Assembly: GCA_033964015.1 (NCBI GenBank)
Contig: CM066914.1
Location: forward strand, 12,391,831-12,455,830
DNA from: Scolanthus callimorphus
Taxonomy: Eukaryota > Cnidaria > Anthozoa > Actiniaria > Edwardsiidae
Reading direction: 5' to 3'
DNA length: 64,000 nt
Part shown: piece by piece, positions 13,265-23,880 of the stretch
Layout of the letters: the number at the start of each line of letters is the position of its first letter
How positions within the stretch are numbered: position 1 is the first letter of the stretch
Notes under the pieces: generated by a model
Told to the model about the DNA's origin: nothing
The model's database searches: none
The model's input: only the letters and a program-made list of their open reading frames with translations
Made by a program: the position numbers and the translations under genes

Positions 13265-16200
13265 ACATTCTGGAACCCCCCTTATGAATGCTGAGCACTT
13301 TTTTTGACATTTCAGAGAGGCCAAGAGAAGAGGAAAACATTCTTCAAGGACAATGAGATCAAGCCATTTTCTGAATTCTTGACAGACTCATTTGGAAGGA
13401 AACACAATTACCTGAGAATCTCCCTGACAGAACGGTGTAATCTTAGATGTAAGTATAATCTCACACTTCCCTGGTATAATATTGAAAGAACATTTACAAA
13501 AACTCATGTTCTCAACATTAATCACTTTGCAGAACAAACCGGGTCTTCGTTTCCTCACAACTTTGCAACATTGCTGAACAACATTGCAATATTGATTATC
13601 AACTTGCTTGATCAATTTGCAAATGTGTTGAGCAAGTTGTTAACTAGCGCCGAACAATATCCTTGAAGGAAATCTACCAAGGTACTCAGTTTTTCACCAT
13701 CTGTATGATTTTGCTTTAAATAAGCCATTGTTCGTCACTATTAGCAACTTGCGCGACACATTTGCAAATTGATCAAGCAAGTTAATAATGTATGGTTCCA
13801 GAAAATATCCATCCCCCCCCCCCCCCCCCCCCACAGAAGGGTGTTGAAAGTGACCCCCCCCCCCAACCCCTCTGGAATTTCCGAGGAAAAATACAGTATT
13901 TGTATGGAAATGATCAGGTAAATATTGACCCCCCCACCCCTCTGGAATTTCCAATGCCCTTACGTAGGGGGGTTATGGATAATTTCTGGAACCACACAAT
14001 CAATATTGCAATGTTGTTCGGCAATATTGCAAAGCTGTGAGGAAATGAACATCCGGTTTGACTGATTTATTTGATTGTGTTCCAGGTCAATACTGCATGC
14101 CAGAGGAAGGAATTGAGCTGACCCCAAGTGATGAAATCTTGTCTACTCCTGAGATTATAACATTAGCAAAGCTCTTTGTACAGCAGGGCGTGACTAAGAT
14201 AAGGTTGACAGGAGGAGAACCTCTTGTCAGGAAAGACATTATTGAGCTTTGTGGTAAGTGTAATGTAAAATTGCACAAATACTCCATGTAACCAAAAGCA
14301 TCCTTGCTATTGCTTAGAGTTTTAGATATTAGAAATGCCTACTTTGCAGAGCACAGCCAAGGACAGATACAGGAGGGTATCTAGCAATGTTTGGCCTCTC
14401 CCTTTTGCTACGAATTTTCATAAATTTATTGACATAAAGTTATATTCTTAACCATGTTACAATTTTCACTTTATGGACCTCTTCCCCCTCCCCCTGGAAA
14501 TCTGCAGCCATCTGTGCTCCCATCAGTTTAGGATTTTGCAAAATGAATCCCAATTCATAAAAGGATGCACCCTGTAACAAACTATGGCAGACGTGAAACA
14601 ACACTTCTTGTATTTCAGAGGAACTTGGCAGAATTGAAGGCTTGGAAGATCTTGGAATGACTACAAATGGAATAACATTAGCAAGAAAACTCCCAAAATT
14701 ACAGAAAGCAGGACTTAATCTTCTAAATATTAGTCTGGACACATTAGTCCCCAAAAAGTTTGAATTCATTACCAGACGAAAAGGTGGGTAACATTTAATA
14801 GGATGTATCTATGAATGTTTTCAGTCATCCAGACGAATAAGATTTACAAAGTAAAAGTGAATCACTTACATGAAAACAAATTGTTGGAATAAACATATTG
14901 GATAGTCTTCATTAGACAACTGCCGATTTGACATGTGATGTCAGGTGTCATGTAACAGATGATGTGTCACCTTTCCCTCTTTAGGGCAGGTGTATAGGGT
15001 CTTTCCTGGAATATTAGACAATCCATCTTGTTGGAGCCCATAACTTCACTCTCATGGTTTTTTCATGCTTTTGTAGGCTGGCATAAAGTAATTGATTCTA
15101 TAGACTGTGCTTTAGACTTGGGATATGATCCTCTAAAGGTGGGTGCAATATTTGATTTTTTAACTGAAAATGGTAAAAGGGAGATGCTATGCTGTCATGC
15201 CAAGGCTGCCCCCCCTCCCCCTTCCCTCTGTGTGTGTTTTGCTAGTTTTTGCTAGTCACTTAAATTTGTTTGTCTTTTTTTTACATGTAGGTTAACTGTG
15301 TTGTCATGAAAGGATTAAATGAGGATGAATTTGTGATTTTGTGGAATTTACAAAAGATAAGGTGAGCAACTTTTAATCATGGTTAATCAATACAATCATT
15401 TGTAAAGCAAACATATGTTAAATGTCTGCAGTGACGTATTTCCATGGACCCAGTGCATCACTCTAGTGTATATTTGTCTAATTATTGTTAAATTATAAAT
15501 TTGTTGATTTCCAGGCACTAAATGTGAGGTTAATAGAATACATGCCATTTGATGGTAAGAGCTGCCTTCATAATTGTTTTACTGCTAATTTTACACTTTT
15601 CCAATAATATAATATGTAGAAAAGTGAAAAATAATGTCCATTTATCCTCCTTATCCATGACCGACAGGGAACAAATGGAACTACAGTAAATTTGTATCAT
15701 ATAAAGACATGCTGGACAAAATACGAGAGAGATGGCCAGATTTCCAAAGACTGGATGATCATCCAAATGATACATCTAAGGTATGGAAAGGAATTCCCAA
15801 CCTCTATCAATAATCAATGTTGCACATATTTTTCTTGATAGAAAGGTGTTGTAGGTTCTGATAAGATTCAGAGACCCAGACCTTGCTATTATTGATTCCT
15901 TTGCAGGGATACCAAGTACCAGCATACAACGGAAGTGTAGGGTTTATAACTTCTATGAGTGAGCAGTTCTGTGGAAGCTGCAACCGACTACGAATTACAG
16001 CTGATGGCAACTTAAAGGTAATGAAAACCTTTGCAGGGATGGCAGAACAGGGGAAGTTAAGGGGCACTGATGTCCCACCCCCAATAGTGATGAATGGAGA
16101 CCCCGGGGGGGGGGGGGGGACTCCCATATTTTAGGGGCGGGGGTGCTCATCGGGAACTTGATTTTGACCCCTAAAAGGTAGCAAAAAAACGTATTTTCCC

Positions 16201-18257
16201 TCATAATTTTCTCGCGTATTTTTTTACGAGGGAAAATGCGTCGGAAATTCAGGCTACCAACAAGTGTGATTTGCTTGATTTGCTAGAACGGACCTCTAAC
16301 AGGTACCTATCTGGAAAAAATTACATGTTTTCGAATTTTACCCCCTAAAGTGTACCAGAGGCCTGATTTTAAACCCTAAAAGGTACGATGAACACCCCCG
16401 CCTAAAAAATATGGGAGTCCCCCCCCCCCCGGGGATGGGGACAGAGTCCTTAAATATTGTCAAGATGGTTGGCGAAATCACTTCCCTTGTAAATACTTGT
16501 AAGTAAATATTCCACATATTTATTCCAACTAATGCTAATGTGTCATCTGCATTTCTTTCCCAGTCATTGTTTTTGTGTTTAAAAAATGTTGGGTTGTCAG
16601 ATTGTCCAGCAACAAAGAGCATGGACAATTACAGTTTATCTTATTTCTGTCACGTAACAACAATTCTTGCATTTATTTGAAGGTTTGTCTGTTTGGAAAT
16701 TCAGAAGTCTCTCTTCGTGATGTGCTCCGATCAGGAATCCAGTCAGAAGAGCTACTCGATCTCATAGGTGCTGCTGTAGGAAGAAAGAAGAAACAACATG
16801 CAGGTTTGTACAAACAAGTACAACAATAGACTTTCCCAAAGTCCGTTGCTCCGTTCTTTTTTTGATGTTTTTTTGTGTTCGCTTCGCGCACCGAGGAACA
16901 CGGGACCGTGCGCGTTTATCTCCACTTTGCTCTAAGGAAAGTCTAGTACAACAACAACTTGTTCTCATTTGAAATTGTATTAGAGAAAATTAAATGAGGT
17001 GTACAACAAAAGCAGGTGGAATTAATTATTCTTCAAGGCTAAACAAGACCAGCAAGGTTTTGAAAATGCTCTTCGACTTGTATTGTCTCTCAAAAGAGAT
17101 TTGCTGTTTCTGTTTGTTGTAGGCATGTTTAACATCGTCAAGCAGAAGAATCGTCCCATGATACTCATTGGTGGGTGACTATCACGTACGTAGCGTCCTT
17201 TGACTTGAAGTTAAAATGGGCAGTTGCAAAAACATCTGCACCCCCCTGTTGAGGACGTCGATCGAATTCCAGAGTGGGTGGCCCTACAACAGCCTGCAAT
17301 TCTGGGAGCGTATTCCCAAATATGGAGTTCAGGGATGGGTAAGCATAGAAATTCCCTGGAATTCCAGGTTGGGTATGGACAGCCAGAAATGTCCAGGATG
17401 GGTACCTAAACAGGCGTCCTCGACAGGTGGTATGGATTTTTTTTTTCAACTGCTGATTTGTTTGGCTCATATGATAGTCATCTCAAGGTCGTCCCTAGGT
17501 GTTTTCTTATTTGGGACGAAAATTATATTATGCACAAGGGAAATTTGGGAAAATGGACACCATAGATTGTTGCTCAAATCGCCACTGATGACGTTTTTTT
17601 TCCCTGACTCTTTCAGGGAACCTGTCTTTTTCCACTCTTCCAAATGCCCCGTATTTTTTATATCCTGCCTATCCTGCGTCAACTTCCAAAGTAAGGCAGG
17701 CCCAACTACGCCTTTACTCGTCTTCAAGCAGTACATCAAGCGAACCACCAAAGAGCGTATGCGCGAAACAAGAGTCCAGCAAACTCACACATGTAGACAA
17801 CGATGGTTCAGCGACGATGGTTGACGTACAACACAAAGAAGAAACTAGAAGGATTGCAGTGGCTTGTGGGACGGTCTTACTTGGCCGGGAGGCATTCATC
17901 CTCGTCAGGGAAAACAAAATCAAGAAAGGAGATGTCCTTATAACGGCGCAATTGGCGGGGATAATGGCGGCGAAGGCGACTTCAAACTTGATACCTCTAT
18001 GTCATAATATTCCTATTACTAAGGTAGACGTTGTTTTGGAGCTAGAAGAAGAGAATTTCGCGGTGGGTATACAAGCTACTGTTACAACCGTAGGACGGAC
18101 TGGGGTTGAGATGGAAGCGTTGACGTCCGTAAGCGTGGCTGCACTGACGGTTTACGATATGTGCAAGGCAGTGTCACATGACATACGCATACATGACGTC
18201 ATGTTGATTAAAAAGACAGGAGGAAAGAGAGATTTTACGAGAAAAACTGCAGAGTAG
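10385..18257 (+). CDS. MOCS1: Molybdenum cofactor biosynthesis protein 1 (MOCS1A radical-SAM plus MOCS1B MoaC-like)
   Basis: Converts GTP to cyclic pyranopterin monophosphate, the first step of molybdenum cofactor synthesis, probably in mitochondria (Arg-rich N-terminus). Exons: 10385-10558, 13316-13448, 14086-14253, 14619-14783, 15077-15138, 15291-15361, 15515-15554, 15668-15780, 15907-16017, 16683-16803, 17123-17178 (stop form) or 17123-17170 (fusion form), 17617-18257. The radical-SAM motif [15 protein letters not shown] spans exons 2-3. The C-terminal cluster motif [18 protein letters not shown] spans exons 9-10. Exon 11 ends ILIGG-stop, the conserved di-glycine tail of MOCS1A. Exon 12 encodes the MoaC-like domain ([23 protein letters not shown]) and is open from its acceptor. 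Exon 6 is one base short near 15334: an extra base restores [14 protein letters not shown], aligned without gaps to the family. The start is the first in-frame ATG. Identification is very secure. Confidence 0.95.
11039..11420. repeat. ~115-128 base tandem repeat in MOCS1 intron 1
   Basis: About three imperfect copies each begin AAGTTTGGTCACCTAGCGAT (11042, 11157, 11285). Each includes TGACGTCA and CACGTGACCTTG blocks. No coding content. Confidence 0.75.
11521..11931. mobile_element. G/C-capped inverted-repeat element, MOCS1 intron 1
   Basis: The left end CCCGGGGGGGGTTCT is complementary to the right end AGAACCCCCCCCGGGG. Inside these, ATAGGGGTGCTCGTC pairs with GACGAGCACCCCTAT. The interior repeats CCCCTAAAAAATACC. 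The structure resembles the element at 16101-16434. Non-autonomous; no transposase. Confidence 0.65.
13161..13267. mobile_element. Short inverted-repeat element with long G runs, MOCS1 intron 1
   Basis: Bounded by TGTGTGGTTCCAGAAA and its complement TTTCTGGAACCACACA. It contains two uninterrupted G runs of about 14-18 bases. The same element type occurs at 13789-13998 and 58660-58878. Confidence 0.65.
13789..13998. mobile_element. Short inverted-repeat element with long C runs, MOCS1 intron 2
   Basis: Starts TGTATGGTTCCAGAAAATAT and ends ATTTCTGGAACCACACA. Long C runs and repeated CCCCTCTGGAATTTCC motifs lie inside. It is a second member of the family at 13161-13267, about 520 bases away. 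Confidence 0.65.
16101..16434. mobile_element. G/C-capped inverted-repeat element, MOCS1 intron 9
   Basis: The left end has a G run followed by ACTCCCATATTTTAGG; the right end is its complement AATATGGGAGT followed by a C run. GGGGGTGCTCATCGGG near the left pairs with CGATGAACACCCCCG near the right. The interior has CCCCTAAAAGGTA motifs. No ORF. Confidence 0.7.
16827..16945. mobile_element. Small inverted-repeat element, MOCS1 intron 10
   Basis: TAGACTTTCC at the left pairs with GGAAAGTCTA at the right, about 119 bases in all. The interior includes GTTCGCTTCGCGCACCG. Too short to code; probably a MITE. Confidence 0.5.
17216..17455. repeat. Dispersed repeat inside MOCS1 intron 11
   Basis: Contains repeated GAATTCCAGG/CCCTGGAATTCCAGG-type phrases and ends near GTCCTCGACAGG followed by a T run and CAACTGCT. 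A similar unit lies at 50940-51260. The ORF running through it is a repeat translation, not a gene. It sits in the alternatively used intron between the MOCS1A stop exon and the MOCS1B exon. Confidence 0.5.
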
Positions 18258-18430
18258 CTGAAGGATTCTTCATTCCACTTTACTATTTCATTGTTTTTTT
18301 ACAAACAGGTTTATTTTGCATTCCTGTTTACTTGATAACTAACAAGTAAGTAACTTTTTTGTCTTTCGTTGGTTTGGCTTTTTAGATTGGTTTCTTTTAG
18401 GGGTCAAATTTAATTTGTCCGACGAGCACC

Positions 18431-18757
18431 TTAAGGGCCGTTCACACGAGGCGATTTCAGCTGCGATCTGAGGTGCGATTTCTGTAGCGATCCCATGGCG
18501 ATGCCATATCGCGCGGTGTGAACGGCCGGCGATCTTATGGCGATTTCACTTGCGATGTCGCCGCGACGTCGCAGGCGTTTTGAACATGTTCAAATTCCAC
18601 TGCGATGCGGGTGCGATTTCTACAGATCGCAAACAAACTGACAAATATCGCAAAGCCAAATCGCCGGCCGTTCACACCGCGCGATATGAGATCGACGATC
18701 GCCGCAAAAATCGCACCTCAAATCGCAGCTAAGATCGCGCCGTGTGAACGGGCCTTT
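18431..18757. mobile_element. Palindromic MITE (TTCACACG family) downstream of MOCS1
   Basis: The ends AAGGGCCGTTCACACG and CGTGTGAACGGGCCTT are inverted repeats. A second internal pair, GCGCGGTGTGAACGGCCGGC and GCCGGCCGTTCACACCGCGC, gives extra stems. The interior repeats GCGATTTC-like phrases. A diverged copy is at 23028-23150. Confidence 0.75.
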
Positions 18758-18758
18758 A

Positions 18759-18837
18759 GGCTCGTTTTCCAGCCGTGGTGGGTTTTCAGAGCCCGCGATC
18801 CTCAGAAATCACCCCACCACGGCTGGAAACCGAGCCT
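18759..18837. repeat. 79-base near-perfect hairpin
   Basis: Arms 18759-18784 (GGCTCGTTTTCCAGCCGTGG...) and 18812-18837 (complement) flank a 27-base loop. It directly abuts the MITE at 18431-18757. Confidence 0.7.
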
Positions 18838-18846
18838 ACAAGCACC

Positions 18847-18912
18847 CCCGGCTACCCCCGGCTACCCCCGGCTACCCCCGGCTACCCCCGGCTACCCCCG
18901 GCTACCCCAGGC
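18847..18912. repeat. 10-base tandem repeat GCTACCCCCG
   Basis: Six to seven nearly identical copies of GCTACCCCCG. ORFs here are low-complexity Pro/Gly/Thr repeats and are not genes. Confidence 0.9.
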
Positions 18913-19059
18913 CGGCTTATATGGGAGGCCCCTCCCCGGGGCCTTGCACGGCCAAACGGCTTTTCAACTTCAGCTTACAACCATGGTTTCCTCCTCGTAT
19001 TCAATTCAAATAGCTATAGTTGATGTTTGGACAGCCTGCGCAGTGCTCTATTGGCAAAA

Positions 19060-20340
19060 ATCATAACAGATTCAACGAGAATATTGGCAAAATTTCGCTT
19101 CCGAAATGAAAACCAACAAGCCGCCCAAACCTATTGGCTTGCATTATGACGTCATTACAGTGCATCAATCCTAATGTCTGCAGAGTGACATCACGATTTG
19201 CGCGCCAACAAGATTTCGCTGCGTACTGTTAGCCAGTCAAAATCCGGATAGTGATGGATGAATAATAATGATATTTGTTCTACTTCTACGGTTATTTACT
19301 ACGGCACAATTTTCTGAAAATTGAATATTTTCCAGTTCTATATTTATCATAACGTGTTTATAGACTCAACTTGCTTGGCAAGAAATGAGAAAGTTTTGAT
19401 ACGAACGCGCCCTCAAAACGGAAGAATGCGTTTAACATCAACTTATAAGAACATAGTATTTTGTCACAGAGGTGTATTATATCGCCATTATTTTTAGGAG
19501 CGTAGAAAATTTGGTCTTAGTGTAAATATTTGACATGTGTTTTTAGGGTGTTTTGGGGATAATCAGTCAGATAAACGTTATTAAAGTTATCAAGATAGCT
19601 AGTGATATAGGTAAAGTTCTATTAAGGCCCGTTTCAAACTTCGTTTTTATTTTATTTTCCAACCAAAAGAGACAGAATGCAAAAAAAAGCGGTTCTATCA
19701 CCCATTCTCCTTTGTCACGCGCCGCCATTATGTTCCCTGAACCACCCGGCGAAGCAGAAGAAACGGCCATATCAAGTTTTTGGTTCTAAACAGATAAGGA
19801 GTACTGTTTTTTTTTTTGTATGTTTGTCAACTTTTGTATCATAAATCCATATCTCAGCATCAGACTTTGCATTTACCACGTGCAAAACAAGCGCCCTGCT
19901 GGGCACGTTTCCGTGCTTTACAAATCGGCGGAAAATTCAAGATGCCGCTTGCGTGACAAAGGCAATGGTGAAATAGGTCGTATCTTTCAAGATTTCAATG
20001 CCACAAAAGATATCGACGTTTGAAACGGACCTGTAATGTAATCGAGAAGGTTACATAACTATAAAGTAGTAGCACATTAAATGGACTAAGAGTTGACTAC
20101 TAAGTCTACTAACAATCGTCTTGATATTGATATGACTGATGTTACCCCTCCCCCCCCTCGCACGCGGCTCTGTATCAAATCTCGCGCATGCGTCAGAGGC
20201 TGTCACCAGAGCCTCCCCCGCGCGAGGTGATGATGATGACAGGTGACAAGACGGAGGAGCTATTTTTATTATTTTCTTTCTGGGTTCGAGAGTGGTTTTG
20301 TACGGAAAGTGTTGTTTTCGAAGTTTGGGATTCCAGTGAT
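19060..20340. other. Intergenic sequence, no gene seen
   Basis: AT-rich sequence with only short ORFs lacking codon structure or recognisable motifs. Nothing further can be supported. Confidence 0.5.
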
Positions 20341-20346
20341 CTCGTA

Positions 20347-21077
20347 AACTGCTTGCAGTCCCTTGCTCGGGGAACCTCCGTAATAAGAGGGTCCGTAATA
20401 AGAGGGTAAAAGTCTTAATTCACGCGCGCCTAGTACTGTGCATTTATGCCGGGGACACGTCACGATAAGCGCGCACCACGGGGATTCACCCCTGTGGTGC
20501 GCGCTTATCGTGACGCGACACTGTGGTGCGCGCTTATCGTGACGCGACACTGAGGTGCGCGCTTATGGTGACGCGACACTGTGGTGCGCGCTTATCGTGA
20601 CGCGACACTGTGGTGCGCGCTTATCGTGACGCGACACTGTGGTGCGCGCTTATCGTGACGCGACACTGTGGTGCGCGCTTATCGTGACGCGACACTGAGG
20701 TGCGCGCTTATCGTGACGCGACACTGTGGTGCGCGCTTATCGTGACGCGACACTGTGGTGCGCGCTTATCGTGACGCGACACTGAGGTGCGCGCTTATGG
20801 CGACGCGACACTGTGGTGCGCGCTTATCGTGACGTGACCCCGGAATAAATGCACAGTACTAGGCGCGCGTGAATTAAGACTTTTAGATAGATAGATAGAT
20901 AGATAGATATTACTTTATTTAAGGAGGGTTTCACTAGATATCACAATGATAATGTATGCGTGGCCCTCAAATAAGAGATATTTACAACATAGTAAAACAA
21001 GTGAATGGAAATCTATGTACAAATCTATTTACCCTCTTATTACGGACGTTTCCCGAGCAAGGGACTGCAAGCAGTCT
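20347..21077. mobile_element. Nested inverted-repeat element with internal satellite
   Basis: Outer ends ACTGCTTGCAGTCCCTTGCT and AGCAAGGGACTGCAAGCAGT are perfect inverted repeats. The flanks share AGTGATCTCG on both sides, a possible target-site duplication. Inside is a second inverted-repeat element (20407-20884, ends AAGTCTTAATTCACGCGCGC and complement) that contains the 29-base array. A (GATA)n run is at 20885-20909. The outer ends resemble those of the element at 29024-29513. Confidence 0.75.
20493..20840. repeat. 29-base tandem array, 12 copies
   Basis: The unit TGTGGTGCGCGCTTATCGTG plus ACGCGACAC recurs every 29 bases from 20493 to 20840, with occasional TGAGG or TATGG variants. There are no spacers, so it is a minisatellite and not a CRISPR array. 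Confidence 0.95.
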
Positions 21078-21682
21078 AGTGATCTCGATAATTTGAAAAC
21101 ATTTTTTACTACACTCGCGGGAGGAAACAATACATTGGCAGTTGTGATGTTTCATAAGTGCCGCGACACGGTGCGGTACTGTCGCGGTGGCGGTACCGAA
21201 CCTGGCCTGCTGTAGATACCGAATGAAATCACTTTCGCGGTCGCGGAGCGGTACAACTTTGTCGCGGAACTTTTCACAGTCGTGCGAAATCTGCTCTATC
21301 GCGCGGTGAGAACGGCCGGCGATTTCACCTTTCATTTTTAGGGTTAAATGTATCTCGTCCATTTGCACCTCCTGAAACATCACAACTCAATCACATCACA
21401 ATGTATTGTTTGCCCCGTATAATATCTACTATGGTGACATTTGTACCAAATTGCACCTGAGGTTTAAAGTTATTGAGTTCTGAATATTTAATGAAACAAC
21501 GTTGAGCGTGCGCGCTATAAGTTATCCCGCGCGCGCATTTGACGTGGCACCACCAGATCGCACGAGCGCACGCTTCAATCTGGCCTCTGATTGGATAACC
21601 TGAGACACGCGGTCGGCATGAAAAATTGTCACAAAAACGTACAGCCGGAATACGTAAAATATTCGCCAAAGCAGGATCGAAA

Positions 21683-22963
21683 ATGGGTGCAAACTCGAGT
21701 GCCTTACGTCCACAACACAATGAATACAGCAATTTGAAGAGGTAATGCGTTGCTCACAATAAAATTGCTTTAACTGAAACGCTGAAAACCTAAGCATTCA
21801 CGTGGTGTTCTTTTTACCATAACAGAGTTAAAAGTAAACGGGCTCGTCGCGCCAGTGGGTCTGTCAAGGTGATGCAGCGTCTTGGTGCAACAAGGTAAAC
21901 AATAGCCTATTGTTCTGCCTATGCCTATGTTCATGATGAACATGACTCGCGGCCTTTAGGAAAACATATTACCCGAGTACTTCATGCACTGTACGTCCTA
22001 CTGTACTTCTATACGACATTACGAGAAAAGTCATACAGAGTACCTTAGGATGTGCCACATGAAGTACCTGCCTCAAATTTAGTATGTTTGTCAAGGGATG
22101 GCTGGAGAAGTCTCGCCCCAGATCTGAGATCACTGAAACGCACCATAGTGGGCGAAGTCGAGTAAAACAGTGAAGCACCTTATGATGATGTCGCTAACAG
22201 AGTATTATTTTGTTGTAGAGGTGCGCATGTTTCACAACGTCGAGTAAAACAGTGACGAACCTTAATATGATGATGTCGCTAACAGAGTATTATTTTGTTG
22301 TAAATTTTAAAGAGGTGCGCATGTTTCAACAACGTTTGTTTACTAACTGTTTCAGTGGATTCATCGAAACTATACTACTACAGCAAGCAAGCTCAGAAAA
22401 GACAGACCACGAGTCGTCCCCGCCTACCAAAAATGCGTAAGCCGTTTATATTTCACCTCTAGCAGCAGACGCGTTTCGTTTATCCCATGCTACAGGTCAC
22501 AGTCATTATAATGCTAATGTGCCAACCGTAGATTGAAATGTTTTTCCCGTTGGGAGACGCGTTATGAGACGCGTGCCACAGAATAGCGCCTTTTGTTCTG
22601 TGAACCATGATCGATCTCTGGTTGGCACATTTACAACAATGGATGACGTCACAGAGGCGCAGCCAATATCTCCAAAAGCCACCCCCTCCCCCTGGCCACG
22701 CCCCTGTGCGCAAACGAAAATCGATTGTATCTATTTACAGCAAATCAAGCAAGAAAAAACAAGAGCTTAAAAGAAAGGTGTCCAAAGCAAGCAGGAAATT
22801 CGCATCCGGTACTTCCCTGAGTGATGAGGCTCGAGAGCTCTGGCACCTCGCCTCTCAGCAAATCTGTGCCTATGTGGACGAGCAAGGTATCGTGACCGTT
22901 CACGACTACTACGAGGACGAGGAGGACTGGGCATTGCGAACCTTTTCAACTTTCGGTCACTGA
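21683..22963 (+). CDS. Predicted small N-myristoylated protein, unknown family, four exons
   Basis: Not recognised. Four exons, 21683-21741, 21826-21894, 22356-22436 and 22663-22963, join through three phase-2 GT-AG introns into 169 residues. The N-terminus MGANSSALR fits an N-myristoylation signal (Gly2, Ser at 5-6). A strongly basic stretch follows, VKSKRARRASGS, with a PKA-type RRAS site. Together these suggest a lipid-anchored, charge-assisted membrane protein; this is inference. The middle has PPPPPG and a Lys-rich stretch. The end is acidic with aromatics (ELWHLASQQICAYVDE, DYYEDEEDW). The same frame is open throughout the last exon, and all three junctions share one phase, which supports the model. 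Other acceptors for the last exon break the frame. The start context AAAATGG is good. Expression data would be needed to confirm it. Confidence 0.55.
22157..22333. repeat. Tandem duplication in an intron
   Basis: GTCGAGTAAAACAGTGA... at 22157-22238 is repeated at 22239-22333 with a few changes. It lies in intron 2 of the predicted myristoylated-protein gene, just before its third exon. Confidence 0.85.
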
Positions 22964-23027
22964 CGACCACAGGGTGACCATAACGGTGCGATCATGAGGT
23001 CAAATTTTACTTGTAAATAGCTCTAAT

Positions 23028-23150
23028 GGCGTGTTCACACGGCACGATTTCAGCTGCGATATCTCATGGCGATGCCACACTGCGTCATATGACGTCGACA
23101 ATCGCACCTCAAATCGAAGCTGGGATCGCGCTATGTGAACGGGTCATAAG
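23028..23150. mobile_element. Diverged MITE copy (TTCACACG family)
   Basis: GGCGTGTTCACACGGCACGA at the left and TATGTGAACGGGTC at the right, with interior GCGATATCTCATGGCGATGC and AATCGCACCTCAAATCG like the copy at 18431-18757. Confidence 0.6.
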
Positions 23151-23389
23151 GGAGCAGGTCAAAACACATGCCCCAGATAGGGACCCAATTTGGGCCAGAG
23201 AGGTAACGGTCACCGCCTGGTACCACCCCACCCCCTCTAATGATGTGACGGCACCGCTAAGGTACCCCTCCCTCCATTTCCATCATGGACTAGAGACCCA
23301 ATATTTATATATTTTCTTTCTATGATGTATTGTTTTCTATCAATAACACGACCTAGAGACCCAATCTGCAAACTCTAATAACGGCACAT

Positions 23390-23880
23390 ATTCACCCCCT
23401 CCCCCTCACAACTAATTAACTACCCATATTAAGGACCCATTACACAAGCAGTGGAGATGGCATATTTCTACCCCCACCCCCATCATATTATTTCGTGAAT
23501 TCATTAACTGACATTAAGGGCCCATTCGAAAATCACTAGCGACGGCACATTGCTATCCCTACCCCCATCATATGGTTCACGAATTCATGAACTGACATTA
23601 AGGACCCATTACACATACACTAGCGACGGCACATTTCTACCCCCACCCCCATCGTATTATTTCGTGAATTCATTAACTGACATTAAGGACCCATTACACA
23701 TACACTAGCGACGGCACATTGCTATCCCCACCCCCATCATATGGTTCACGAATTCATGAACTGACATTAAGGACCCATTACACATACACTAGCGACGGCA
23801 TATTTCTACCCCCACCTCCATCGTATGAATTCGCTTTCCTGTTGATCCCGTTACAACAAGTCATGTGACGGCACATGTCT
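23390..23880. repeat. ~92-125 base minisatellite
   Basis: Repeated block with ACATTAAGGACCCATTACAC, ACTAGCGACGGCACATTTCT, CCCCCACCCCCATC and CGTGAATTCATTAACTG. About five copies; ends in a C run near 23880-23900. Confidence 0.85.

Noticed and set aside
17176..17178. Premature stop making MOCS1 a pseudogene
   Set aside because: The stop follows the conserved Gly-Gly tail of MOCS1A and is the normal end of that product.
17216..17824. 202-codon plus-strand ORF
   Set aside because: The first part is translation of a dispersed repeat and the rest is a wrong-frame shadow of MOCS1 exon 12.
18605..19066. 153-codon ORF
   Set aside because: It runs through a MITE, a hairpin and a 10-base tandem repeat; low-complexity translation.
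20493..20840. CRISPR-like 29-base direct repeats
   Set aside because: The repeats are contiguous with no spacers, in an animal genome, and enclosed by transposon-like ends.
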